From AP-15 sp963772295 (lineage in GTDB: Bacteria; Pseudomonadota; Alphaproteobacteria; ATCC43930; CGMCC-115725), in NCBI GenBank assembly GCA_963772295.1, contig CAVYWO010000012.1, positions 372,001-436,000 of the forward strand: DNA of 64,000 bases. The letters run 5' to 3'. A program made the position numbers and the translations under genes. Shown here piece after piece: positions 27,559-36,358 of the stretch (the first letter of the stretch is position 1; each line of letters opens with the position of its first letter). The notes under the pieces were generated by a model, which saw only the letters and a program-made list of their open reading frames with translations, made no database searches and was not told the origin of the DNA.

Positions 27559-29085
27559 TCAGCGCTCATAGTCGCGTCCCGCTTTAAACGGCGCGCTCGG
27601 CCAGTTGTGTCCGGGCCCGATCCCGCCGCGATCGGGGCGTCGGCTGGGGTCGGCAAGCCCGGCGAGCGCCGCCTGGACTACTTGCGCTCGGGCCGATCCC
27701 GGCAGCGAACGCCCGTTCTCGTCGTTCAGGTGCTCGATTACCGCCGAATCAAGGGCGGCCAGCGTGCGCAGTGTGCCGGCCAGATCGCGCATCACCTCGC
27801 GATCCCATGGCAGCGCCGCGCCGGAATCGAGTATCCGGTCGAGCAGCGACATCAGGGCTTTGCGGTCCGGGCCGTGATTGCACTGCTCGACCGGACAACC
27901 GGCGCGCGCTGCCACGAGCTCGACCGGCATGCCGGGAGACTGTCGGGACCGGCCGCGCCAGGTCCCGTCCTCGGATCGCCGCAGGGCGCAGCCCTGCAGA
28001 CCATTCCCTTCGAGGCGCAGCTCGAAGCCTGCCGGGCCGTCGGCCACATGCCAATAGTGTTCGTGCCGGCCAGCCGGACGGATGCGGTGGTCACGCAACA
28101 ATTCGATCCTGCGTTCGTCGGAGGAGACGCGGACGAAGCGGAACTCCCGGCTGCGCGAAAGATCTGCCTCCAGTCGCCGAGCCTCGTCGGCGCGCGGCGG
28201 CGGGTTGAATATCCGCCCGTCCCACAGCGTCGCGAGCTCGGCCAGCAGCGCCCGACACTCCCGTTCCAGACGGAAGCCGTCGATCCGTGGATTGTTTCCG
28301 TCGAGAATCCACTTGGCGCCATTCCGGTGCTGAAACAGCACCGCGCCATCCGGGTCGCGCTGGCACAAGGTCGCTTCCAACAGCTTGGGCCGATGCCGGA
28401 TCAGATGATAGGGCTGCGTCAGCATCAGCCACGCGATCAGGTATGTATCCTTGTCGCCGTGAAGATACTGGTAGAAAACATTGGAATGCTGGTTGATCCA
28501 GTTCGACAGGGACAGGGCCCGCCAGCATCGGGATTTATCGAGGACCATCTGCCCCGATTCGAGCGACGGCGTATCGCGATAACTCAAGCCGCTGACAGCC
28601 CAAATCTCGTTGTCCGGCGAAAGCCGCACGATGTCTGGCCAAAACACGGTACCGGTATCGCGGAACTCCGGCCGATCGAACAGAAAGTCTGGGTCTCGCA
28701 CCGGCACATTGTCGGCATCCAACAGCAGCACCTCGCGGAAGCGCGAGTGCATCACCGCGTAGGGTTTGAGTTCCCAACCCCCGAGCCGCTCCACCTGATA
28801 ACGCTTGGCGACTTCGAACGCGTCGACCGGCTGGGCGCCCAATTCTTCGATGAGACTGCGCATCGGCGGGCCCATTTCCCCTGAACCAAGATGCCAGACC
28901 TCGATCGGCAGAGTGCAAGCGAGATGCCGACGGAGCAGCGCTATCGCGACCCATGCGCAGGTAAATAGCCGTGCGCCGCCCGCGCAGATGACGATGCCGC
29001 GTCCGGCGAAGCGGTCTTCGGGGAACGGGTGGTCGGCCGATGCAACGGCCGTCAATTGGGCTCTCAGTTCTTCCCGCGAGGTCAA
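27559..29085 (-). CDS. GT71/Mnn1-like putative mannosyltransferase
   Basis: This protein of about 508 residues carries a GT-A-like domain: GRGIVICAGGARLFTCAWVA, LPIEVWHLGSGEMGPPM, FREVLLLDADNVPVRDPDFL (DxD) and YLHGDKDTYLIAWLML. These match the alpha-mannosyltransferase family best known from fungi (Mnn1/GT71) with scattered bacterial members. The C-terminal 230 residues are of unknown type. TTG 29085 overlaps the upstream stop as TTGA and is preferred; TTG 29100 is the alternative. Sugar and acceptor are not known. Confidence 0.78.
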   Translation of the reverse strand: MTSREELRAQLTAVASADHPFPEDRFAGRGIVICAGGARLFTCAWVAIALLRRHLACTLPIEVWHLGSGEMGPPMRSLIEELGAQPVDAFEVAKRYQVERLGGWELKPYAVMHSRFREVLLLDADNVPVRDPDFLFDRPEFRDTGTVFWPDIVRLSPDNEIWAVSGLSYRDTPSLESGQMVLDKSRCWRALSLSNWINQHSNVFYQYLHGDKDTYLIAWLMLTQPYHLIRHRPKLLEATLCQRDPDGAVLFQHRNGAKWILDGNNPRIDGFRLERECRALLAELATLWDGRIFNPPPRADEARRLEADLSRSREFRFVRVSSDERRIELLRDHRIRPAGRHEHYWHVADGPAGFELRLEGNGLQGCALRRSEDGTWRGRSRQSPGMPVELVAARAGCPVEQCNHGPDRKALMSLLDRILDSGAALPWDREVMRDLAGTLRTLAALDSAVIEHLNDENGRSLPGSARAQVVQAALAGLADPSRRPDRGGIGPGHNWPSAPFKAGRDYER

Positions 29086-30242
29086 TTTGCGGCCCCGCAA
29101 ACATTCCGATGCGCGAACTCAGCGGCATTCTGACTTCGAAGAGAAACGGTTCCGGCGGCACGAATGCCGGCTAGCTGACGCTTGATGCGGAACTCAACAC
29201 AATCGGGCTCAAGGGCCTCGGCGAGTCGATAGCAGCGCTCGCTTTCCGGGTAATAGCCCAGTCGGAACGCACAATAACCGGCTTCGGCAAGAGCCCAGGC
29301 TCCGAGAACTCGCCTATCGTAGGATACGTCGGCCAGCAGCGAGTCCGGGTCCACGGCTGCCAGCGCTTCGAAGATCGGCAGCGCCTCGGCGTATTGCCCG
29401 GCAGCCACGAGTTCTCGCGCCTCGAGCCAACGCAGCAGCAGGTTCTGCGGCTGTAGCTCCTTCGCCTCACCGAGAAGCGCCTGCGCGTCTTCGCCCTCGA
29501 GCAGGCGCAGTTTCGCTACCTCGATAAAGCACAAGGCCACGTCCGGCCCGCGGACCGGACTGCGCCGCGCAGCTTTGATCCCCTCTGACCACGCCGCCTC
29601 GGCCTCGGCGAGGCGCCCGAGGTCGCGATAGACCGAGCCGAGGTGCCACCACAAATAGACCCGGTCGGGATCGAACTGGATTTGCTTCCTGAGCAGGCCG
29701 AGGTTCCTTTCTGCCTTGTGGGATTGATCCCCGTCATAGCCAAGATGATCAAGGGTGAGCCCCGAGAACCCGATGCGTCCTCCGCCGGCAGCGACGATCC
29801 GGTTCAAATCCGGCATGATCGTCTCGTGGATCGCGCTCTGGAAACGAATACGCGGGTCGCGTCGGAACAAGCGATGCTCGGGATAAGCCGTGAACCCTGT
29901 TCGCGGATGGAAGCGAACGGTGCATGCGCACAGGTTTGGGTCGGCAAGCTCACTTTCCAAGATCCGGCGGTCATAGGCGCGAACCCGTTCGTCGGCGTCG
30001 ATGTACAGGATCCACTCGCCCGTGGCCTGGTCGATCGCATGATTTCGCGCCGCCGCGAAATCGTCATGCCATCCGTAATCGAACACGCGGGCGCCGTGAG
30101 CCGCTGCAATCTCGCGGCTCCGATCGCACGACCCGGTATCGGCGACGATGATCTCGTCAACGAGCCCGGCAATCGACTGCAGACAGGCCCCGATGTGGTT
30201 TTCCTCGTTTCGTACGATAAGAGCTGCCGAGACCAGCTTCAC
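29082..30242 (-). CDS. GT2 glycosyltransferase with TPR-like C-terminus (SunS-like)
   Basis: This protein of about 386 residues begins VKLVSAALIVRNEENHIGAC. It carries IIVADTGSCDRSREIA, FAAARNHAIDQATGEWILYI and a DxD in DADERV, followed from residue 215 by helical TPR-type repeats (LWWHLGSVYRDLGRLAEAEA). Proteins of this layout include peptide S-glycosyltransferases such as SunS and many polysaccharide enzymes. The GTG at 30242 is preferred over an in-frame GTG at 30278, because the catalytic domain begins right after it. Confidence 0.83.
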   Translation of the reverse strand: MKLVSAALIVRNEENHIGACLQSIAGLVDEIIVADTGSCDRSREIAAAHGARVFDYGWHDDFAAARNHAIDQATGEWILYIDADERVRAYDRRILESELADPNLCACTVRFHPRTGFTAYPEHRLFRRDPRIRFQSAIHETIMPDLNRIVAAGGGRIGFSGLTLDHLGYDGDQSHKAERNLGLLRKQIQFDPDRVYLWWHLGSVYRDLGRLAEAEAAWSEGIKAARRSPVRGPDVALCFIEVAKLRLLEGEDAQALLGEAKELQPQNLLLRWLEARELVAAGQYAEALPIFEALAAVDPDSLLADVSYDRRVLGAWALAEAGYCAFRLGYYPESERCYRLAEALEPDCVEFRIKRQLAGIRAAGTVSLRSQNAAEFAHRNVCGAAN

Positions 30243-30489
30243 AACCGCCCCGCTCCCTTCGTCGGTGGCGACAAACACACCTACCGCGAAAACGCCCTCA
30301 GACCCGCGTCCGGGGCCTTCGACGACCCCGTCGAAAATACCACTCCCGCAGCGGCTGACAAACCGACATCGTTCCCAGCTCCGTTAAACTAGCCTGCCCT
30401 TTTCTGATCACCAGCGTCGCTTCGTCGCCCGCCGGCGTCCGCATTGGCGCAGGCGAGAGCGGCGCCGCCGCTCGAGCGCTCAATCGCGG

Positions 30490-31473
30490 TCACAGCAGAA
30501 GGGCCGGCGCGAACGCGTCGCCCGAGTCGCAAGGACGCTGCAGATCATAAACGGTCTCAGCCGGCGCCACGCGCGACGGCTTCATCACTGCTGCATAAAA
30601 GGAGAAGAAGCTGCCGGGCGGATAGCGGATCAGAGCGTCGCACTCGGCCAGCAGCAACAGCTCCACTAGCGCGTCATCGCGGCCGAGGCTCGCCTCGCGC
30701 CAACGGTGCAGTTCGCCTTCGCCTGACTTCCGGAAAAGCTTGTTTCTCCAAATCACCCCTGGGACACGTTCCACAAGCGCGCACTGAACGTCGCTGCTGT
30801 CAGTACACAGCAACACGACAGCATCTTTCCCAATCTGCGTCCGGGCCATGTCGATTGCACGCTCGCAGCGAGAGATGGCATTATCGAAGGACTCCCAGTA
30901 TGGCGCATGGCCCATGATGTCGCCGCCGTTGCCATGGCGGATATGCAGACCAATTGCCGGGCCTGGCCGGAGATGGGCCTCGCGGAAGGCGGTGACGTAC
31001 GCGGCTACATGGGTCACTGGGCGCAGCGCGCCCAGGAAGCTACGGGCCTCGGTCAACGAAATGATTCCGTCATTGATGCAGGCGTCAAAAATCACGGTGG
31101 GCGCTGCCACGTCATTACCCGCCCGGATCAGCATCACCGCGGCGTCGCGATCGGCGAGCAGGGTGGACCCTGGCCGCCGGAAGGGAAAGTGTATCAGCGT
31201 CTCGTTCTCCCAAATCGCCGGATAACGTGGACGCGGGAGGTGCACGCGGGCAACCATGTCGTCGCCAATGAAAGGCACGCCCGCAAGGATTGGCTGCGGC
31301 TGAAAGCACAGGGGGAACAGATTCTTTGTTACCGCTGACGCATAAGCACTGTAGCGCCAGTCCGCCAGTAAGATGCGCCGCGTGTTGCGGGCGAAGCGCC
31401 AAGCTGCGCACAGACAGATAATCCGATCCCCGAGACCCGTCGGGCGGACCGAGACGACATACCGATTTGCCAT
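30490..31473 (-). CDS. NodZ-like alpha-1,6-fucosyltransferase (GT23 type)
   Basis: This is a 327-residue protein. The N-terminus RYVVSVRPTGLGDRIICLCA and the motif IGLHIRHGNGGDIMGHAPYW (about residue 188) match rhizobial NodZ closely, as recalled from that family. NodZ transfers fucose from GDP-fucose to the reducing-end GlcNAc of Nod factors. No nodulation genes are present here, so another GlcNAc-containing acceptor is likely. The first gene of the minus-strand island; about 250 bp separate it from the next gene. The ATG at 31473 is chosen over an upstream start at 31521. Confidence 0.85.
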   Translation of the reverse strand: MANRYVVSVRPTGLGDRIICLCAAWRFARNTRRILLADWRYSAYASAVTKNLFPLCFQPQPILAGVPFIGDDMVARVHLPRPRYPAIWENETLIHFPFRRPGSTLLADRDAAVMLIRAGNDVAAPTVIFDACINDGIISLTEARSFLGALRPVTHVAAYVTAFREAHLRPGPAIGLHIRHGNGGDIMGHAPYWESFDNAISRCERAIDMARTQIGKDAVVLLCTDSSDVQCALVERVPGVIWRNKLFRKSGEGELHRWREASLGRDDALVELLLLAECDALIRYPPGSFFSFYAAVMKPSRVAPAETVYDLQRPCDSGDAFAPALLL

Positions 31474-32341
31474 ACCGCAACCGACCGAGGATGTCTCCCC
31501 AGAATCTGACGATTGTACCAAGTAGCGGCGCTGTTGTCGAACCTAATGCTTATCGCTTCAAGCCGATGGGCGCCCCCCTCAGCGCGAGACGGCGTTGTCC
31601 ATACCGCGATTCTCGACTGCGGCTGGCGTGGTATATTGAGCTCCGGGTTTGTTCCGCGTGCTCGGGCGTCCCTCGGGTGACCGGCCGATCCCCGTTATCT
31701 CGAACCCGATTACGCAGGCCTGATTGGAGTCTCGTCGTTCGGCTTCTCGACCTTGTCCTCGAGGGACTGGCGGCGATATGCGCCGAGGGCTTCAAACCGC
31801 GGACGCGGCTCGCGCCAGCTGCATGCCCACCTGCCCGAGCCGTCGCGATCGGTTCAGTCGTTGGTCGGCGCGATACCAGCGCAAGGTGGATGAATGTCCG
31901 TAATTGGCACTGACCGGCGGTGCCGGCCGTCTGTAAGTAGGTCGGCTGTTGAAGGTAGACCGGCAGTGCTTTCGCTGTGGCAGGTCCTCTCAGGCTGGAG
32001 CCGAGGCCGAGCTCCCCCGTTCAATGAACGCGGCCTTTCACGACTTGAACTTGTCGGTGACGCGCGATCCAAGCTGAACCGCATCACCAGGCAACGAGGT
32101 GCCGAGGGAACCTTGAGGGCCTGCATACCTCGTGCAGGCAGCTGCCGCGCTCGCCGCCTCAGGTCATCCGGTCCGGGGTTAACGACGGCGAACATCCTAA
32201 CATCCTCGACAGCCTCCAAAATTAGTCCATTATCGAGCCCGCTTGGCACCGCGCCGGCGTCGTGAAAGCCGCAGAATTGCTGGGGTTTGGTTTTCCCTCG
32301 CGGTCGGCAGGACCCCGCGCGAGCATTGCGGGAGGGCGGCG
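31474..32341. other. Gene-free stretch upstream of the island
   Basis: About 870 bp without a recognisable protein. The part next to 31473 should contain the promoter of the glycosylation island. A near-repeat TAGGTCGGC / TAGACCGGC occurs around 31938-31966. Otherwise I see nothing that can be supported. Confidence 0.4.
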
Positions 32342-32707
32342 ATGATCGACCACACCGGCATTGGCGTCGCCGACGTCGGTCGTTCCGCGGCATTCTACGA
32401 CGCCGCTTTGGGCGTTCTAGGCATGCACCGGGTGAGGCAGATACCCGATGACCTTGGGACCGACGCCGTCGGCTACGGCGTAAACTATCCTGTCTTCTGG
32501 ATCGATCAATTCCATCCGCACTCGATCAAACAGCATACGGCCTTTTCCGCCAGCAACAGGGCTGAGGTCGATGCCTTCCATGCCGCCGCCCTCGCGGCGG
32601 GCGGGACCGACAACGGGACGCCCGGGCAACGGAGGCCAAATTACTACGCCGCTTTTATACTCGATCCGGATGGAAACAACATCGAGGCCGTGTTTCGCGG
32701 CGAATGA
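32342..32707 (+). CDS. VOC-family (glyoxalase/dioxygenase-like) protein
   Basis: A single VOC domain of 121 residues. It starts MIDHTGIGVADVGRSAAFYD, with the metal-ligand His in IDHTGIG, and ends with FILDPDGNNIEAVF, where the Glu is a second ligand. The group includes glyoxalase I, fosfomycin-resistance enzymes and dioxygenases; the reaction cannot be told. An in-frame extension upstream to 32243 is rejected because the family starts at this Met. Confidence 0.88.
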   Translation: MIDHTGIGVADVGRSAAFYDAALGVLGMHRVRQIPDDLGTDAVGYGVNYPVFWIDQFHPHSIKQHTAFSASNRAEVDAFHAAALAAGGTDNGTPGQRRPNYYAAFILDPDGNNIEAVFRGE

Positions 32708-32817
32708 AGCGCAGCGCCCGGAGTCGAAGTGATTTCCCAGGGCGGCACTTGAGCGGCTCAATGAAATAATAATCGACAATCGAACTGCGATGTTTGGCTC
32801 AGCCGTTTCATGCCAAA

Positions 32818-32943
32818 ATGCCGGAGATGAACACCGAGCCTGAGCAACTGGAAGACCTCGCCAGCCTCTACCGCCGCGCCTTCGCCGAATACGGCGCCCG
32901 AGCCCGGTGGAAGCGGACAAAGGGTATCGGGCGCTCATGGTAA
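32818..32943 (+). pseudogene. Truncated small gene (41 codons)
   Basis: An ATG opens a frame reading MPEMNTEPEQLEDLASLYRR then AFAEYGARARW, and stops after 41 codons. The first 31 residues have the look of the start of a conserved small protein (acidic start, then LYRRAFAEYG). The last ten (KRTKGIGRSW) look like random read-through. I judge it to be the 5' stub of a longer lost gene. Confidence 0.4.
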
Positions 32944-33155
32944 AGTCGGAGGGAGTTTTGCCAAGGAGCTACGCGCCGATAGTTCTGCCGTAACGGATCT
33001 TGCTCCTCTGCTTCGCCCGCTTTGCCCAGCGACCGCAAATGAAATTCGCAGGTCGGTTCGAACAACGGAAGGCTTAATCAAGCATTCGTTGAAGAGACGT
33101 TTTTTGGACGCGCAGTCTGACAATCAGCGGCGTTGATCTCAATTCGGGAGACGCG

Positions 33156-33302
33156 TTGGGCACCACGCCGCCGAGCAACCATCTGCCGCTTGCCGCGGAC
33201 CTTGCCATCCGATCCCGGATGCTCGACGTCCGGCGCGAGCGGCTGATCGAGCGACAGATCGATTTCGCGGCCTACTGCCGGGCGCAAGCCGCCGCCCTTT
33301 AG
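33156..33302 (+). pseudogene. Possible 3' end of a lost gene
   Basis: A frame ending at TAG 33300-33302 encodes LAADLAIRSRMLDVRRERLI then ERQIDFAAYCRAQAAAL, helical and protein-like, but has no normal start codon or ribosome site. I do not recognise it. It may be unrelated to the fragment at 32818. Confidence 0.28.
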
Positions 33303-33507
33303 GCAGGATGGCGATCGATGCCGATTTCACGAACTGCGCGATCATGCTCCGGGTCGCGCCGAGCTATGAACGGATCGCGACAGCAACCGAGCATTTCGTC
33401 CGTCGATTGACGCGGCCGGCCGCGGCCGGCGGGCGCGATCATCCGGATCATTCCATGATTTCGGTGATGCCCGCCCCACTTCGTCATCGCCCGACCCTCG
33501 GCGCCCC

Positions 33508-34755
33508 TCAGGCGGCGATGCGCACCGGCAACGCCTCGATGCCGCGAATGAAATTGGCGTAGACGCGCCGCGGCTCGCCCATCGCCTCGATCGTCATCCG
33601 GCGCTTCAAGATCTCCTCCCACAAGATCTGGAGCTGCATCTCGGCGAGACGGTTGCCGACGCAGCGATGGATGCCGATGCCAAACGAGAGATGCTGGTTC
33701 GGCCGAGCGCGGTCGACGATGAACTCGTTGGCGCGCTCGATCGCCTCCGCGTCGCGGTTGCCGGAAATGTACCACATCACGACCTTGTCGCCGTTGCGGA
33801 TCGGCTTGCCGCCGATCTCGCCGGCGGCGAGTGCCGTTCGCCGCATATGCAAGACCGGGGTCTGCCAGCGGATGATCTCCGGCACCAGACTGGCGACCAG
33901 CCCCGGATTGTCGCGCAGTTTGCGGTATTCGGCGGGGTGCTTGTGCAACGCCCAGACGCCGCCCGAGATCGAATTGCGGGTCGTCTCGTTGCCGCCGACG
34001 ATCAAGAGGACGAGATTGCCGAGGAATTCCTGCGGCCGGGTGATCAGGTCGCGGGTCGCTTCGCCGTGCGCCAGCATCGAGATCAGGTCCGGTTTCGGCT
34101 CCGCCCGCGCGCGCTCGCGCCAGATCCCGGTGAAGCAATCGAGCGCCTCGCTCAAAATTTCGAGGCGCCGCGCCTCGGAATCGACGATGCCCCCGGCATT
34201 GACGTCGGCGATCGCGCAGTCGGACCAATAAACGAGCTTGTGCCGGTCGGCGAACGGGAAATCCATCAGGGTCGCCAGCATCTGGATGGTCAGCTCGATC
34301 GCCACCGAGCTCACCCAATCGAAGGTTTCGTTGCGCGGCAGCCGATCGAGGATCGTCGCCGCCCGCTCGCGGATCGTCGGCGCCAGCTTGTTCAAATTCG
34401 CCGGCGCCACGACCGGCGTGACGATCTTGCGCTGCTCGTCGTGCTTTGGCGGGTCCATCGCGATAAAGCTGGCGCGCCGATATTCCATCGGCCGGTCGGT
34501 GATCGTGATGCCGCCAAGCTGCGCCTCCGAGGAATAGGTCCGGTGATCGAGCTCGACCGAGATGATGTCTTTGTACTTGGTCACCGACCAATACGAGCCA
34601 TACATGCCGTCCTCGCACCAATGCACCGGATCGTCGCGGCGCAGCCGCTCGAAATAAGGCTGCCAGACATCGTCCTGGTACAATTTCGGATCGCTGACGT
34701 CGATCCGGTCGAGCGGCAGTGCGTAAGCTTCTGCCGCGGCCTCCGCTGCGTTCAT
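33508..34755 (-). CDS. Cytochrome P450
   Basis: This 415-residue soluble bacterial P450 shows the I-helix oxygen-binding segment VGGNETTRNSISGG (about residue 248), ExxR in VPEIIRW, and the haem-ligand loop FGIGIHRCVGNRLAEMQ (Cys at about residue 364). The N-terminal WSVTKYKDIISVE and FIAMDPPKHDEQRKIV resemble steroid/terpenoid-side-chain hydroxylases (CYP125/CYP142-like groups), but substrate cannot be fixed. It is third in a minus-strand operon with a 2-hydroxyacid dehydrogenase (19 bp gap) and a DHQase-like protein. No ferredoxin gene is adjacent. Confidence 0.9.
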   Translation of the reverse strand: MNAAEAAAEAYALPLDRIDVSDPKLYQDDVWQPYFERLRRDDPVHWCEDGMYGSYWSVTKYKDIISVELDHRTYSSEAQLGGITITDRPMEYRRASFIAMDPPKHDEQRKIVTPVVAPANLNKLAPTIRERAATILDRLPRNETFDWVSSVAIELTIQMLATLMDFPFADRHKLVYWSDCAIADVNAGGIVDSEARRLEILSEALDCFTGIWRERARAEPKPDLISMLAHGEATRDLITRPQEFLGNLVLLIVGGNETTRNSISGGVWALHKHPAEYRKLRDNPGLVASLVPEIIRWQTPVLHMRRTALAAGEIGGKPIRNGDKVVMWYISGNRDAEAIERANEFIVDRARPNQHLSFGIGIHRCVGNRLAEMQLQILWEEILKRRMTIEAMGEPRRVYANFIRGIEALPVRIAA

Positions 34756-34774
34756 GCTGGTTTCCTCCGCGGGG

Positions 34775-35785
34775 CTAATACATCTCGGGGGTGATGACGT
34801 TCCCCGGCCGGTTGGTCAGGAGGGCGGCGCGCATCGTCTCGGCCGATTTGACGCGGGTGTCGTGCTCCAATTCCGGGGTGAACCAGGCGGCGTGCGGGGT
34901 GATCACGAGCCGTCCTTCGAGGGCCGGCTCGCGCTCGAGATAGGCGCGCAAGATTTCGGGGTAGGGCGGGGCGGGCGGCTCGACCGGGAGCACGTCGAGC
35001 CCGGCGGCGGCGACATGGCCGCTGCGCAGCAATGCGAGCAAGCCGTCGAGATCGATGATCGGACCGCGCGCGGTGTTGACGACGACGGCCCCGCGGCGCA
35101 ACAGCGCCAGCCGGTCACGGTCGATGAGCCCCTTCGTCTCGGGCGTCAAGGGCGTGTGGATCGACAGCGTGTCGGTCTCGCGCAGCAGATCCTCGAGGCT
35201 CGCGGCGCGGCCGATGCCGAGCGCCAGCTCGGCGCCGTTCGGCAGATAGGGGTCGTAGAAGAGGACGCGAAAGCCGAAGGCGCGGGCGCGCAATGCCACC
35301 GCGGTGCCGATCCGGCCGAGCCCGACGATGCCGAATGTCTGCACGCCCAGGCGGCGGATCAGCTCGTTCTTGACCACCCCCCAGGGTGCCGGCGGGCGAG
35401 CCCGCATCCGCTCGTGATAGAAGACGACGCCGCGGCGCAACGCGAGTGCCAGCGCCATCGCGTGATCGGCGACCTCGGTCGTGCCGTAATCCGGCACGTT
35501 GCAAAAGAGGATGTCGCGCGCCGCCGCCGCGGCGCGGTCGATCCGGTCGTAGCCGACCCCCATCCGGACGATCGCGCGCAGCCGCGGAAACCGCGCGATG
35601 TCCCCGGCCGAGACCGCGTGGCGCATGATCATCAGCCCGTCGACCGCGGCGCAATCCGCGGGATCGAGCTCGGCCAGCCGGTCCTTGGTGCGCCGAACGA
35701 GCCGCACCTCGGGACCGAAGATCTGCTGTTCCAGATCGAGGTCGGGAACCTGCCGGTCTTCCGGATAAAGCACGGTGACGGGCAT
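34775..35785 (-). CDS. D-isomer-specific 2-hydroxyacid dehydrogenase
   Basis: This 336-residue NAD(P)-dependent oxidoreductase has the Rossmann motif FGIVGLGRIGTAVALRARAF (about residue 150), catalytic Arg in VVNTARGPII, Glu near the substrate loop and His in VITPHAAWFT. The family reduces 2-keto acids to D-2-hydroxy acids, or the reverse, and includes CtBP-like members. The ATG at 35785 is chosen over a GTG at 35797. It lies 17 bp after the DHQase-like gene and 19 bp before the P450. Confidence 0.87.
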   Translation of the reverse strand: MPVTVLYPEDRQVPDLDLEQQIFGPEVRLVRRTKDRLAELDPADCAAVDGLMIMRHAVSAGDIARFPRLRAIVRMGVGYDRIDRAAAAARDILFCNVPDYGTTEVADHAMALALALRRGVVFYHERMRARPPAPWGVVKNELIRRLGVQTFGIVGLGRIGTAVALRARAFGFRVLFYDPYLPNGAELALGIGRAASLEDLLRETDTLSIHTPLTPETKGLIDRDRLALLRRGAVVVNTARGPIIDLDGLLALLRSGHVAAAGLDVLPVEPPAPPYPEILRAYLEREPALEGRLVITPHAAWFTPELEHDTRVKSAETMRAALLTNRPGNVITPEMY

Positions 35786-35802
35786 TGGCGTTCCCACCCC
35801 TA

Positions 35803-36240
35803 TTATTTCTTTGCGGCCAGCATGTCCTTGAGGCCGCGCAGCGCCAGATAATAGCCGGCGACCCCAAAGCCGGTGACCATCCCCTGGCTGACCTTGGCCG
35901 TCTCCGACACCGGCCCGCGCCGCACCGGGTTCGAGATGTGCACCTCGATCGTCGGAAACCCGACCTGCGCGATCGCCGCGACCAATGCCGGATAGCCCAG
36001 GGAAAATCCGGCCGGGTTGAAGAGCGCCGCATCGACGCCGCGGTCGTGCGCCGCGTAGAACTTGTTGACGACTTCGCCTTCGATGTTGGAGTGGAAGATC
36101 TCGATGTCGAGGCCCAATTCGGCGGCGTAGCGGCGGATGCGCTCGTCGTATTCGGAGAGGGTCATCGGCCCGAAGATCTCGGTCTGGACCTTGCCGCGCA
36201 TGTTCATGCCGGCGCCGTGAACGATCAGGATTTTCGGCAT
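35803..36240 (-). CDS. Type II 3-dehydroquinate dehydratase-like protein with altered active site
   Basis: This 145-residue protein is the usual length of type II DHQases and is recognisable by KILIVHGAGMNMRG, FHSNIEGEVVNKFY and FPTIEVHISNP. Key catalytic positions differ: the loop that normally holds Arg and the catalytic Tyr (RxPxxYG) reads KVQTEIFG, with Phe at the Tyr position, and the NPGAYTHTS loop reads NPAGFSLGY. The active-site Asn and the His of EVHISN remain. It probably catalyses a different dehydration or none. It is first in the operon with the dehydrogenase and P450. Confidence 0.75.
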   Translation of the reverse strand: MPKILIVHGAGMNMRGKVQTEIFGPMTLSEYDERIRRYAAELGLDIEIFHSNIEGEVVNKFYAAHDRGVDAALFNPAGFSLGYPALVAAIAQVGFPTIEVHISNPVRRGPVSETAKVSQGMVTGFGVAGYYLALRGLKDMLAAKK

Positions 36241-36358
36241 TGGTCTGGCCTCGGAATGCGGTCGAGCGGAGGTGCGATGCTAGCCCCTTGGCCGCGCCGC
36301 CGACAAGCGCGATGCCCGGCGCTTGACAGGCGATGCCCGGTGATTCACCACTTCGCGC

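Larger units (their letters stand above)
32708..33507. other. Stretch with gene fragments only
   Basis: Apart from two short plus-strand fragments (32818-32943 and 33156-33302) this region has no supported gene. Parts of it (32760-32815, 33040-33120) are notably AT-rich. It looks like a zone of lost genes between the VOC gene and the P450 operon. Confidence 0.45.

Noticed and set aside
31894..32265. Plus-strand frame in the gap upstream of the VOC gene
   Set aside because: No ribosome site, no domain, and codon use unlike the neighbours.
33308..33562. Plus-strand frame after the fragment at 33156
   Set aside because: It runs into the 3' end of the P450 gene on the other strand and shows no protein-like pattern beyond the first 30 codons.
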